Of a stretch of 64,000 nt of DNA, positions 7,928-16,230 are shown one piece after another. Below the pieces are notes generated by a model. It was not told the origin of the DNA, did no database searches, and worked only from the letters and a program-made list of their open reading frames with translations. The stretch is from Cellulomonas sp. URHE0023. Lineage in GTDB: Bacteria > Actinomycetota > Actinomycetes > Actinomycetales > Cellulomonadaceae. Position 1 is the stretch's first letter, and each line of letters opens with the position of its first letter. Made by a program: the position numbers and the translations under genes. The DNA is taken from NCBI RefSeq assembly GCF_000688475.1, contig NZ_JIAN01000006.1:372001-436000 (forward strand), read 5' to 3'.

Positions 7928-9066
7928 GGACGGCCGCCCCACCCTTCGCTCGGTGCACCGACGACAGCGACCTCGTTGCGACGGTCCTCGAACAGCCGGA
8001 CGATGCTCACCGAGGCGGGCGCGACGCGCAGCTGGCTCCACGACGACGGCTGCGCGCCCATGGTGACGCCGAGCGCGGCACGGATCGAGACCGCGTGGCT
8101 CACGACGACGACCGTGCGATCCACGCCCTCGTCGAGCAACCCGTCGAGCCCCCGCCTCAGGCGGATGCCGACGTCTTCGATCGACTCGCCGCCCGGTGGC
8201 CGCAGGTTCGCCTCGGTGTGCCACGGCTCGAGCTGGCCCGGCCACCGCTCGTTGATCTCCTCCGAGGTCAGCCCTTCCCACTCGCCGAAGTTCGCCTCCT
8301 GGAAGGTGGCGTCGGTCCGGACCGGAAGCCCGAGCCGCTCGGCGATGATCGCACCGGTCATCTGGGTGCGGACCATCGGGGACGCGATGACCAGGCTCGG
8401 GTACGGGATGTCGCCCCACAGGTCCCGACCGACCCTGTCGACGAGGTCGGCGGCGGCGTGCGCCTGGCCGATGCCCGTGTCGTCGAGCGGTGGACCGGGT
8501 ACGCCCGAGCCGGAGTAGCCGCGTGCGACGGTCATGGTCGTCTGCCCGTGCCGGACCAGCACGATGGTGACGGGTTGTTCCTCGTCGAAACGGACGCCGG
8601 CCCCGGAGGGGCGCGGTGCCCGGCCGAGGGGCGGTGCAGCGACGTCGCTCACGTGGGAAGTCTTGCGGTCCATCGCCAGGTTCGCGAGGCGGTCGGCCGC
8701 GCCGTTCTCGGCGCGCGGCACCCAGGTCCACGTCACGCCCGACGGATCGACCACCGAACGCGCCTCAGCAGCGAGCCGGCGCATGTCCTCGTGCTTGATC
8801 TGCCAGACGCCGCGCATCTGCTCGATCACGAGCCGCGAGTCCATCCGGACCTCGATCTCGGCAGCCGGGTCGATCTCGACCGCCGCACGCAGCCCGGCGA
8901 CGAGCCCGGAGTACTCGGCCACGTTGTTGGACACGATGCCGAGGTAGTCCGCGCGCTCGGCAAGCACGTTGCCGGTCTCAGCGTCGCGCACGAGCGCGCC
9001 GTAGCCCGCCGGACCGGGGTTCCCCCGCGATCCACCGTCGGCCTCGACGACGAGCCGCCGCGCCAC
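7924..9066 (-). CDS. Bifunctional RNase H / acid phosphatase (phosphoglycerate-mutase fold)
   Basis: A 380-aa fusion known from actinobacteria. Residues 1-135 are RNase HI: DGGSRGNPGPAG with D10, NNVAEYSGL with E51, RMDSRL with D76 and D125 in GAADRLAN form the metal-binding carboxylates that cut RNA in RNA:DNA hybrids. Residues 166-380 are a histidine phosphatase: VRHGQT with catalytic H173, and VVSHAVSIRA with the second His. The mycobacterial homologue acts as an RNase H and, on the phosphatase side, is linked to alpha-ribazole phosphatase activity. The start is GTG 9066, one base from the stop of the upstream zinc-ribbon gene. It is the last gene of the NIF3-zinc ribbon-RNase H operon. 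Confidence 0.93.
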   Translation of the reverse strand: MARRLVVEADGGSRGNPGPAGYGALVRDAETGNVLAERADYLGIVSNNVAEYSGLVAGLRAAVEIDPAAEIEVRMDSRLVIEQMRGVWQIKHEDMRRLAAEARSVVDPSGVTWTWVPRAENGAADRLANLAMDRKTSHVSDVAAPPLGRAPRPSGAGVRFDEEQPVTIVLVRHGQTTMTVARGYSGSGVPGPPLDDTGIGQAHAAADLVDRVGRDLWGDIPYPSLVIASPMVRTQMTGAIIAERLGLPVRTDATFQEANFGEWEGLTSEEINERWPGQLEPWHTEANLRPPGGESIEDVGIRLRRGLDGLLDEGVDRTVVVVSHAVSIRAALGVTMGAQPSSWSQLRVAPASVSIVRLFEDRRNEVAVVGAPSEGWGGRP

Positions 9067-9067
9067 G

Positions 9068-9814
9068 TCAGCCGCGGGCGGGCTCGGGCAGCCGCACCAG
9101 GATGCGCCCGCACTCCTCGCACCGGACGACCTGGTCCTCCGGCGCCTTGCGGATGGCTTCGACGTCGAGCGGGTTGAGCTCGAGCCGGCAGCTCTCGCAC
9201 CGCGCGCCGCGCAGCGCACCCGCACCGCGGCCCCCCAGCTGGGCTCGAAGCTTCTCGTAGAGGGTGACCAGCGCAGCGTCGAGCCCCTCGACGGCCGCAG
9301 CGCGTTCGGCTCGGACCTTCTCGGCATCGGCGTCGAGCGCTGCGAACGCGGCGTCACGCTCGACCTCGACCGCCGCACGGCGCGAGGCCAGCGAGTCGTG
9401 CGCGGTCGTCACCTCGGCGAGCGCGGTCTCGTGGGCCTCGAGCCGCTCCATGACGTCCAGCTCGACCTCCTCGAGGTCGGACTGCCGGCGCCCGAGCGCG
9501 ACGAGCTCGCTCTGGAGTGCCTGCAGGTCCTTCGGGCTTCCTTGCCCGGAGTCGAGGCGAGCCTGGTCCCGGGCTGCGCGAACCCTGACCTGCTCGACGT
9601 CGCTCTCCGCCTTCGTGAGCTCGCGCTTGAGGTCGCCGACCGCGGTCCGGCTGGTGACCAGTGCCGTGTAGAGGTCACCCACCTGGGAGTCCAGCTCGAC
9701 GAGGCGCGCCAGCTCCGGCAGCGTCCGCCGCTTGTGCGCGATCTGGTCCAGTCGCGTGTCGAGGTCCTGGACGTCGAGCAGTCGGCGCTGGTCCGCTGCG
9801 GGGGCTGTGGTCAC
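9068..9814 (-). CDS. Coiled-coil zinc-ribbon protein (C4-type, CT398-like)
   Basis: A 248-aa protein. Residues about 10-190 are almost continuous coiled coil, rich in Glu, Ala, Arg and Leu heptads. The C-terminal zinc ribbon (residues about 200-240) has paired cysteines ARCESCRLEL and VVRCEECGRILVR. This is the conserved actinobacterial partner of NIF3 and RNase H; a chlamydial homologue (CT398) binds secretion and sigma factors, and the mycobacterial role is unknown. The start GTG 9814 overlaps the NIF3 stop (GTGA) and has a GAAGGA ribosome site. A structural or nucleic-acid-binding function is likely, not an enzymatic one. Confidence 0.88.
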   Translation of the reverse strand: MTTAPAADQRRLLDVQDLDTRLDQIAHKRRTLPELARLVELDSQVGDLYTALVTSRTAVGDLKRELTKAESDVEQVRVRAARDQARLDSGQGSPKDLQALQSELVALGRRQSDLEEVELDVMERLEAHETALAEVTTAHDSLASRRAAVEVERDAAFAALDADAEKVRAERAAAVEGLDAALVTLYEKLRAQLGGRGAGALRGARCESCRLELNPLDVEAIRKAPEDQVVRCEECGRILVRLPEPARG

Positions 9815-11007
9815 GGGTGTCCTTCGTTCGAGGCGTGTGGTGCGGTCTGCACGGGGCTCGCGACGCGACCCGTCCACGGGTCGGTGCTCAACGTGCTGAC
9901 GCGCGTCTCAACCGTAGTCCCCGCGGCGGTCGCATCGTGCTCCAGAGCGCGGGCGGCGTGCGCGAGCCAGGGCCACTCCGACGCGAAGTGCGCGACGTCC
10001 ACGAGGAAGGGCCTGCCGTTCTCGTGCGCGGCCCGCTCACGCAGCTCCGACGCCGGGTGGTGGCGCAGGTCGGCCGTCACGTACGCGTCGACGCCGGAAC
10101 GTCGTACGGCGTCGAACAACGAGTCGCCGGATCCGCCGACGACGGCGACCCGCTCGACGCGCCCGTCCGGGTCGCCGGCGAACCGGATGCCCTGTGCGGT
10201 GGAGGGCAGCGCCTCCGCGACGACGGCCGCGAACTGCTGAAGGGTCGTCGGGGCCGTCAGACGCCCGACCCGACCGATGCCCGTGGACCCGGGCCACGAC
10301 GCGAGCTCCAGAACGTCGAACGCCGGCTCCTCGTACGGGTGCGCGGCCCGCAGCGCAGCCACGATCTCCGGTCGCAACCGCCGCGGCGCGACCATCTCGA
10401 CCCGCGCCTCGACGACCCTCGCCGCGGTGCCGATGGAGCCGATCGTCGGGTTCGCTCGTTCCGAGGGCGTGAACGTGCCCTCCCCCGTCGACGTCCACGC
10501 GCACCGCGTGTACTCGCCGATCGCCCCCGCCCCGGCCGTCGCGAGCGCGTCGACGAGCCGCTCAGCGGCACCGACAGGAACGAAGACCACGTGCTTGTCG
10601 AGCGGCTCGGCCGGCGCAGCCTCCAGCGGTGTCGTCTCGACGAGCCCGAGAGCGTCGGCCAGAGCGTCCGCAACTCCCCCGGTCGCTGCGTCGGCGTTCG
10701 TGTGGGCGGTGAAGAGCCCGATGCCGCCGAGCACGAGCCGATGCAGGAGCGCGCCCTTGAACGTCGACGCAGCGATCGACTGGACCGGCTTCAGCAGCAG
10801 TGGATGGTGGGTCACGACGAGGTCCGCACCCCATGCTGCGGCCTCGTCGACGACCGCTGCGACGGGGTCGACGGCGAAGAGGACCCGCGCCACGGGCTGC
10901 GACGGGTCACCGGTCACCAGCCCGACCGCGTCCCAGGACTCGGCCGTCGCGGGCGGGTAGCGGCGTTCGAGCAGCCGCACGACGTCGGCCAGGGTCGCAG
11001 CGGTCAC
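9811..11007 (-). CDS. NIF3-like dinuclear metal-centre protein
   Basis: A 398-aa NIF3/YbgI-family protein, longer than the 250-aa core because of a middle insertion typical of the three-part forms. Core metal ligands are visible in VVTHHPLLLKP (HH pair, about residue 67), TAHTNADAA and, near the C-terminus, DVAHFASEWP (His and Glu). The middle segment HVVFVPVGAAERLVDAL, with AHPYEEPAFDVLEL, is the PII-like NIF3-associated domain. The family is universally conserved; biochemical roles include GTP cyclohydrolase-like activity, but the function is unproven. It is the first gene of the three-gene operon running to the RNase H fusion. Confidence 0.92.
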   Translation of the reverse strand: MTAATLADVVRLLERRYPPATAESWDAVGLVTGDPSQPVARVLFAVDPVAAVVDEAAAWGADLVVTHHPLLLKPVQSIAASTFKGALLHRLVLGGIGLFTAHTNADAATGGVADALADALGLVETTPLEAAPAEPLDKHVVFVPVGAAERLVDALATAGAGAIGEYTRCAWTSTGEGTFTPSERANPTIGSIGTAARVVEARVEMVAPRRLRPEIVAALRAAHPYEEPAFDVLELASWPGSTGIGRVGRLTAPTTLQQFAAVVAEALPSTAQGIRFAGDPDGRVERVAVVGGSGDSLFDAVRRSGVDAYVTADLRHHPASELRERAAHENGRPFLVDVAHFASEWPWLAHAARALEHDATAAGTTVETRVSTLSTDPWTGRVASPVQTAPHASNEGHP

Positions 11008-11101
11008 GTCTGCACGTTACCCAACCCGGGCCTCGTGGCCGACGACGACCGGCGAGCGGTTCCGAGCTCGGCGCTGTACAGCGCCCGGCGCGGAACGGGC
11101 T

Positions 11102-12172
11102 TCAGGATGCGGGCGGTGCGGCGACCGAGGCACCCTCGACGAGCCTTCCCCGGACCCACACCTGCTCGATCGCGCGCGCCGGTTCCCGCATCGTCGCGAG
11201 GAGGACCCGGGCCGTGCTCTGCGCGATCTCCGACACGGGCTGGACGATGGTGGTCAGCCGCGGGTTGTAGTAGTCCGCCACATCGAGGCCGTCGAACCCG
11301 ACGAGCGACACGTCGGCCGGCACGGATAGGCCCGCCTCGATGAGCGCACGCCCGGCGCCGATGGCGGCCGTGTCACACACCGCGAAGAACGCCGTCGCAC
11401 CGGCTCTGCCGCTCTGCAGCCAGCGCTGCGTCGACTCGTAGCCGTTGCGCATGGTGTACACCTGCCCCTCCACGACGGACGCGACCACGAGCGACTCGTC
11501 GAACGGCACACCCGCGTCCTGCAATGCCGCTCGGTACCCGGCGAGACGCAGAGCCCAGGCATGCTCCCTGTCGGGCTCCTCGCCTGCGCCGACGAACGCT
11601 ATCCGGCGGTGCCCCCGGGAGATCAGGTGCGCCGTGAGGTCACGAGCACCGGCGTGGTCGTCCACCGAGATCGAGGAGTGCTGCGCCGCGCTCCCCGAGT
11701 AGTCGGGAGTGGTGCAGAAGACCATCGGCACGTCGATCTCGCCGAGCCGTCGACTCAGCTGCGCCGACGCCTCGCGATCAGCGCTGCCGTACCGGCCGAG
11801 GAAGACGACGCCGCCGAACTTGCCCTCCCGCACGATCCGCTCGACCAAGCCGGCGTGGTCGTTCTGCGTGTCGGCGACGTGGGACAGGGTGACGTCGTAC
11901 CCGGCGTCGGCGAACGCCACCTCGAGGTGCTGGAGAACCTCGATCAGCAGCTGACCGAACTCGCCTTGGATGAAGACCGCGATGGTGTCGGTCGAACCGA
12001 TCTTGAGGCGCCGTGCACTCGCATTGGGGACGTAGCCATATTTCTCGGCCGCGGCCCGGATTCGGGTTCGCGTCTGCGGGTTGACGTCGGAACGGTCGTT
12101 CATCGCGCGCGACACCGTCGAGACGGCCACGCCGCAGATGCGCGCCAGCTCCTTGATGGTCATCTCGGACAC
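11102..12172 (-). CDS. LacI-family transcriptional regulator of a sugar ABC importer
   Basis: A 356-aa protein with the LacI helix-turn-helix at residues 5-30 (IKELARICGVAVSTVSRAMN), the hinge helix ASARRLKIGS and a periplasmic-binding-protein-like ligand domain. Effector-pocket elements include FLGRYGSADRE and ISVDDHAGARDLTAHLISRGHRRIAF. The start is GTG 12172, preceded by GAGGAG at a 7-nt spacing; the ATG nine bases in is the alternative. It is the last gene of a minus-strand set (binding protein, two permeases, regulator). Palindromic LacI-type sites precede the binding protein gene and the DUF624 gene. It probably represses import until the sugar is present. Confidence 0.92.
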   Translation of the reverse strand: MSEMTIKELARICGVAVSTVSRAMNDRSDVNPQTRTRIRAAAEKYGYVPNASARRLKIGSTDTIAVFIQGEFGQLLIEVLQHLEVAFADAGYDVTLSHVADTQNDHAGLVERIVREGKFGGVVFLGRYGSADREASAQLSRRLGEIDVPMVFCTTPDYSGSAAQHSSISVDDHAGARDLTAHLISRGHRRIAFVGAGEEPDREHAWALRLAGYRAALQDAGVPFDESLVVASVVEGQVYTMRNGYESTQRWLQSGRAGATAFFAVCDTAAIGAGRALIEAGLSVPADVSLVGFDGLDVADYYNPRLTTIVQPVSEIAQSTARVLLATMREPARAIEQVWVRGRLVEGASVAAPPAS

Positions 12173-12196
12173 GGCGAACCTCCTCTGCGAATGGCG

Positions 12197-13033
12197 TCAG
12201 CCCTTGACTGCGCCGGCGACGACACCGCGGATGATGTGACGCTGGCTGGCCAGGTAGAAAACGATCACGGGGATCATAGCCAGCACCAGGACGCCCATCA
12301 TTGCGCCCATGTCGACCGACCCGTATCCGCCCTTGAGGTATTGCACCGCGATCGGGATCGTCTTGTAGTTCTTCAGGTCGAGCGTCAGGTAGGGCAGCAG
12401 GTAGTCGTTCCAGAGCCACATCACCTCAAGAATTGCGACGGTGATCACGGCGGGCTTCATGATGGGCAGGACCACGAGGAAGAATGTGCGGACCGGGCCA
12501 CAACCGTCGATCGTGGCGGCCTCCTCGATCTCGTACGGAATGCCCTTCACGAACCCGGTGAAGACAAAGACCGCCAGTCCGGCTCCGAAACCGAGGTAGA
12601 TGATCCACAGCCCGAACGGATTGCTCAGTCCCAGGTAGTCGGCAAACCACGAGAGCGTGAACATCACCATCTGGAACGGCACGACGAGGTTGAACAGGAA
12701 CGTCGTGTACAGCGTCTTGGCGTAGATGTTGTCCATCCGCACGATCCACCAGGCCGTCATCGACGTGCAGGCCAGGATCAAGACGGTCGAGCCGACGGTG
12801 ATCACGAGCGACCAGCCGAACGACGAGAAGAAGTCGCTCAGGTCGATGCCGCGCACATAGTTGTCCCACCCGACGAAGCTCTCCGCGTCCGGAAGCGAGA
12901 ACGGCTCGGAGGCGATGTAGACCTTGCCCTTGAACGAGTTGATGAGCACGAGGGCGATCGGGTACAGGTACGCGATCGCGATGAGCGTGAACACCGTGGT
13001 CCACAACCAGGGACGGCGCAGCTTGTCGATCAC
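12197..13033 (-). CDS. Carbohydrate ABC transporter permease (MalG type)
   Basis: A 278-aa inner-membrane permease with six helices. It starts at the GTG overlapping the upstream permease stop (GTGA). The cytoplasmic coupling loop that docks on the ATPase is clear: YEIEEAATIDGCGPVRTFF (EAA-x3-G, residues about 175-193). The C-terminal IIRGVVAGAVKG is the usual ending of MalG-type proteins (R-G-x-x-x-G-A-V-K-G). It acts with the MalF-type permease and lipoprotein binding protein; no ATPase is encoded here, so a shared MsiK-like ATPase elsewhere is expected, as usual in actinobacteria. Confidence 0.95.
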   Translation of the reverse strand: MIDKLRRPWLWTTVFTLIAIAYLYPIALVLINSFKGKVYIASEPFSLPDAESFVGWDNYVRGIDLSDFFSSFGWSLVITVGSTVLILACTSMTAWWIVRMDNIYAKTLYTTFLFNLVVPFQMVMFTLSWFADYLGLSNPFGLWIIYLGFGAGLAVFVFTGFVKGIPYEIEEAATIDGCGPVRTFFLVVLPIMKPAVITVAILEVMWLWNDYLLPYLTLDLKNYKTIPIAVQYLKGGYGSVDMGAMMGVLVLAMIPVIVFYLASQRHIIRGVVAGAVKG

Positions 13034-13872
13034 GCGATGGCCTCCTTCGAGCGGGCAAAACGGTTCTGCGCGAGCGCGAGGACCGCGACGATGATGAGGA
13101 AGACCACGGCCTTCGCCTGGCCGACGCCCTCGAACCCGGGGCGGCCGTAGAAGGTGTTGAAGATGTTGAGCGAGAGCAGCTCGGACAGACGTGACGGCGC
13201 ACCGTTGGTCAGCGCCAGGTTCTGGTCGAACATCTTGAAGCCGTTGGTGATCGTCAGGAACGTGCACACCGTGATCGCCGGCATGACGAGCGGGATGACC
13301 ACGCTGCGCAGCCGTCGCGAGGTGGAGGCTCCGTCCATGTCGGCGGCCTCGAGCAGCTCGGTGGGGATCGACTGAAGTCCAGCGATGTAGATCACCATCA
13401 TGTAGCCGATCTGCTGCCAGCACATGAGGACGACCATGCCCCAGAAGCCGTACTCGGGGCTGAAGGTGATCGAACGCGCCCACATCGCCAGCAGACCGTT
13501 GAGCAGAAGCAGCCAGATGTAGCCGAGGACGATCCCGCCGATCAGGTTCGGCATGAAGAACACCGAGCGGAACGCATTGCGCCCACGGAACTTCTTCACC
13601 AGCACGTAGGCGACCGTGAAGGCGAGGACGTTGATGAGCACGGTCGTCACGACGGCGAATGCGGACGTGTACCAGAGCGAGTGCAGGAAGACATCGTCGC
13701 CGAACAGCTTCTTGTAGTTGTCCAGGCCTACCCAGGTGCTGTGCGTGACCGTGCGGAAGTCAGCGAAGGACAGGTACACACCCAGGACGAACGGGATGAC
13801 GAAGCCGATGATGAATGCCAGCACCGTCGGTCCGGTGAACAGCCAGCCCCATCGGGCCAGGGACTTCTTCAT
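13030..13872 (-). CDS. Carbohydrate ABC transporter permease (MalF type)
   Basis: A 280-aa permease with six helices. ATG 13872 has an AAGGAG ribosome site. The N-terminus KKSLARWGWLFTGPTVLAF is the usual MalF start (a basic cap, then a long first helix). The EAA loop is ELLEAADMDGASTSRRLRS at residues about 180-198. The C-terminus ends in a short basic-acidic tail. The order binding protein, MalF, MalG is conserved for CUT1 importers of oligosaccharides. The longer frame extending to 14268 overlaps the binding protein gene and is not used. Confidence 0.95.
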   Translation of the reverse strand: MKKSLARWGWLFTGPTVLAFIIGFVIPFVLGVYLSFADFRTVTHSTWVGLDNYKKLFGDDVFLHSLWYTSAFAVVTTVLINVLAFTVAYVLVKKFRGRNAFRSVFFMPNLIGGIVLGYIWLLLLNGLLAMWARSITFSPEYGFWGMVVLMCWQQIGYMMVIYIAGLQSIPTELLEAADMDGASTSRRLRSVVIPLVMPAITVCTFLTITNGFKMFDQNLALTNGAPSRLSELLSLNIFNTFYGRPGFEGVGQAKAVVFLIIVAVLALAQNRFARSKEAIA

Positions 13873-13967
13873 GAAGAGCGCTCCTTGCGGGACCGGCGTG
13901 GACGGATGCGATCGTCCACGCCGGCCCAGCCGCGGGAGGCCGAGGCCTCGGTGAGGGGCAGGACAGG

Positions 13968-15317
13968 TCAGCCGTTGGCCAGCTCGTACTCGCTCGCCCA
14001 GCCGTCGACGAACGCCGTCTCCACGCCGTCCCACTCGCCGGTGCCCTGCGCGTACTGCAGCAGGGCCTGGCCGACGCCGTTCTTCCACTCCTCCGACGGC
14101 ATGACCGTGAAGTTCCACGAGACCGCCGTCTTGCCGGCGGCCGTGTACTCGGCGTCGGCCTGGACGAACGGGTTCGACGGCAGGTAGTCGGCGAACGTGT
14201 TGAACGGGGTCACGAAGCCCATGGTGTTGGCGAGCGCGTCGCGTCCCTTGTCGGACGTGATGACCCACTCGAGGAAGTCCTTGGTGGCCTGCTGGTCGGC
14301 GTCGGACGCCTCGTTGTTGACCACCCAGTAGTTCTCCGAGCCGGTCGTCAGGCCCTGCTTCTCCTCGCCGTCGGCGCCGATATAGATCGGCAGCATGCCG
14401 AGGTCCTCGTCGGAGACGGACTGGCCCTTGATGTCGTTGTAGGCCCAGGTGCCGTTCTGGTAGAACGCCGCCTTACCCAGGGCGAAGTCGGCGTTCGCGT
14501 CCTCGATCGTCTTGCTCGACAGGAGCGTGGGCTCGGTGGTCGAGTTGTTGATGTAGAGGTCGAAGATCTTCTTGTAGCTGTCGAGGTACTCGTTCGTCAC
14601 GGTGGCGGGCTGCCCCGTCACGTCGTCCGCCTTGAACTGGTAGTACAGCGGCAGGTTGGCGAGGTGCGTCTTGAACCGCCAGTCCGACGACGAGTCGAAG
14701 CCCGCCGACGTGAAGGCGCCGTCGATGCCGAGCGCGTCCTTCTGAGCCTGCATGCCCTCGACGACGGCCTTGAGCTTGTCGAAGTTGTCGATCTCGTCGA
14801 TCGAGGCAACGGCCGCACCGGGCAGGGCGATGTAGTCGTTCACCAGCTTCTTGTTGACGATGATGCCGTACGTCTCCATGACGTACGGGATCGCCAGCAC
14901 GGCGTCGTCGTCACCGGTCAGGGCGATCGACTGGTCGTTGAGGTCCTTGTAGACCGCCGTGTCGGACAGGTCTGCGGCGAAGTCCTTCCACGTGGCCAGA
15001 CCGACCGGGCCGTTGACCTGGAACAGCGTCGGAGCGTCGCTCTTGGCCATCTCGGACTTCAACGTGGTCTCGTACGTCCCCGATGCCGCCGTCTGCACGT
15101 CGACCGGCACCCCGGTCTCCGTCGTGTACTCGGCAGCCAGCGCCGTCCAGTCCTCGGCCTGCTCGGGCTTGAAGTTGAGGTAGTAGACCTTGCCGCTGGC
15201 GCCGCTCGAGTCGGAGCTCGCGTCGTCGCCGCCGTTGCTGCAGCCGGTGAGTGCACCCGCCATCGTGGTCAGGGTGATGCCGGCGGCGAGCATGGTCGCC
15301 ATCCTGCGGTTGATCAT
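13968..15317 (-). CDS. Sugar ABC transporter substrate-binding lipoprotein
   Basis: A 449-aa CUT1 solute-binding protein. The signal peptide is MINRRMATMLAAGITLTTMAG and the lipobox LTGC gives a lipid-anchored Cys at residue 26. The mature start is GGDDASSDSSGASG. The domain includes ETGVPVDVQTAASGTYETT and YETYGIIVNKK-like hinge residues (YVMETYGIIVNKKL). Aromatic residues in NGTWAYNDI and ENYWVVNN may stack on sugar. The sugar is not identifiable; no glycosidase is adjacent. It is the first gene of the importer operon, with an AAGG ribosome site and a palindromic LacI-type site about 80 bp upstream. Confidence 0.94.
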   Translation of the reverse strand: MINRRMATMLAAGITLTTMAGALTGCSNGGDDASSDSSGASGKVYYLNFKPEQAEDWTALAAEYTTETGVPVDVQTAASGTYETTLKSEMAKSDAPTLFQVNGPVGLATWKDFAADLSDTAVYKDLNDQSIALTGDDDAVLAIPYVMETYGIIVNKKLVNDYIALPGAAVASIDEIDNFDKLKAVVEGMQAQKDALGIDGAFTSAGFDSSSDWRFKTHLANLPLYYQFKADDVTGQPATVTNEYLDSYKKIFDLYINNSTTEPTLLSSKTIEDANADFALGKAAFYQNGTWAYNDIKGQSVSDEDLGMLPIYIGADGEEKQGLTTGSENYWVVNNEASDADQQATKDFLEWVITSDKGRDALANTMGFVTPFNTFADYLPSNPFVQADAEYTAAGKTAVSWNFTVMPSEEWKNGVGQALLQYAQGTGEWDGVETAFVDGWASEYELANG

Positions 15318-15395
15318 CGTCTAAGGCCTTCCGTCATTGGATAGGGAGACGCCCACATGCCGATGCGTCGATGCGGCGGCACGAGAGACAATCTT

Positions 15396-15409
15396 CGGAA
15401 ACGATTCCG
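15396..15409. promoter_or_regulatory. LacI-type operator upstream of the sugar-binding protein gene
   Basis: CGGAAACGATTCCG is palindromic (CGGAA/TTCCG) around a central CG-containing core, the usual LacI/GalR operator form. It lies 79-92 bp upstream of the binding-protein start in a 166-bp gap that holds no gene. A related half site, ACGTTTCCGG, occurs at 15436-15445. Regulation by the LacI protein of the same cluster is inferred. Confidence 0.6.
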
Positions 15410-15483
15410 TGCCTCTGCGGCGAGAGCATACGGGCACGTTTCCGGTCCGCGCAACGCCGCCGAACGGGGTACTGGCCGCGTCG

Positions 15484-16116
15484 TCAGTCGCGGTCGACCT
15501 CGGCCTGCATCAGGAGCGGGGCCATGGCGCGCTCGATCAAGGGCGTCGAGGCGAACACCGCGAGCGGATAGCCGAGCAGGAGCAGGAGGGCGACGATCTG
15601 CGGCATGTACACCCAGGTAGCGACGATGACCGCGATGACCCCGAGCTGCGTCGCCGCGACACCGACCGCCAACGGCAGGCTGCCGACCGCGACGACCGTC
15701 GCGTTGCGGATCATCCGCAAGGCGCTGTTCTCGAAGCGCGCCTGCATCGCCCAGATCAAGGGCCACACGAGCATGTACACGCCCGTGACCAGCGTTTTTA
15801 CGACAGCCAGTCCTGCAATAGGGAGAAAGAGCCAGCTCGCCAGGACGGCCACGCCGACGGCACCGACGACGAGCCACAGCAGCGTCGCCCCGGCCAGGTT
15901 GGCGCGGAACGACCGACGGAAGGTGCGCGCAGCGCCGTCGTGGTCGTCGCCCGTCTGCAGGCGGCGCGCGGTGTCGTAGGCAGCGGTGAGACCGGCACCG
16001 AACGTGACCACCGGCAGCGCGCTGAGCACGAGCAGCAGGTTGACGACGACGATCTCACCCAGCGTCTCCGCCGCGTTCCAGAGTGGCGCCCCACGCTCGA
16101 AGAGACGAGAGATCAC
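15484..16116 (-). CDS. YesL-like DUF624 membrane protein
   Basis: A 210-aa protein with five to six membrane helices. The family start is seen in MISRLFERGAPLWNAAETLGEIVVVNLLLVLSALPVVTFG. DUF624/YesL proteins occur beside CUT1 sugar importers and carbohydrate-active enzymes across Gram-positive bacteria; their biochemical role is unknown, and assistance to the permease is one idea. The start is GTG 16116. A TAGTCT -10 element (complement of 16123-16128) would put the transcription start at the GTG itself, so the message is probably leaderless. The LacI-like palindrome just upstream links it to the importer operon. Confidence 0.88.
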   Translation of the reverse strand: MISRLFERGAPLWNAAETLGEIVVVNLLLVLSALPVVTFGAGLTAAYDTARRLQTGDDHDGAARTFRRSFRANLAGATLLWLVVGAVGVAVLASWLFLPIAGLAVVKTLVTGVYMLVWPLIWAMQARFENSALRMIRNATVVAVGSLPLAVGVAATQLGVIAVIVATWVYMPQIVALLLLLGYPLAVFASTPLIERAMAPLLMQAEVDRD

Positions 16117-16148
16117 GCCCTAAGACTAGCGGCCGACCGCGTGTGGCC

Positions 16149-16160
16149 GGAACCGGTTCC
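16149..16160. promoter_or_regulatory. LacI-type operator overlapping the DUF624 promoter
   Basis: GGAACCGGTTCC is a perfect 12-bp palindrome (extended on both sides to CCGGAACCGGTTCCC). It lies 20 bp upstream of the DUF624 -10 (TAGTCT), where a -35 would be, so a bound repressor should block polymerase. A further TACGTTTCCGG at 16177-16187 repeats the half site found before the binding-protein gene. This suggests one LacI regulon for both units. Confidence 0.6.
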
Positions 16161-16230
16161 CGCCGCGCTGACCGCATACGTTTCCGGTGCGGCCGGACCG
16201 ATGGCCCGACACGTTCGTCACGTCGGACGG

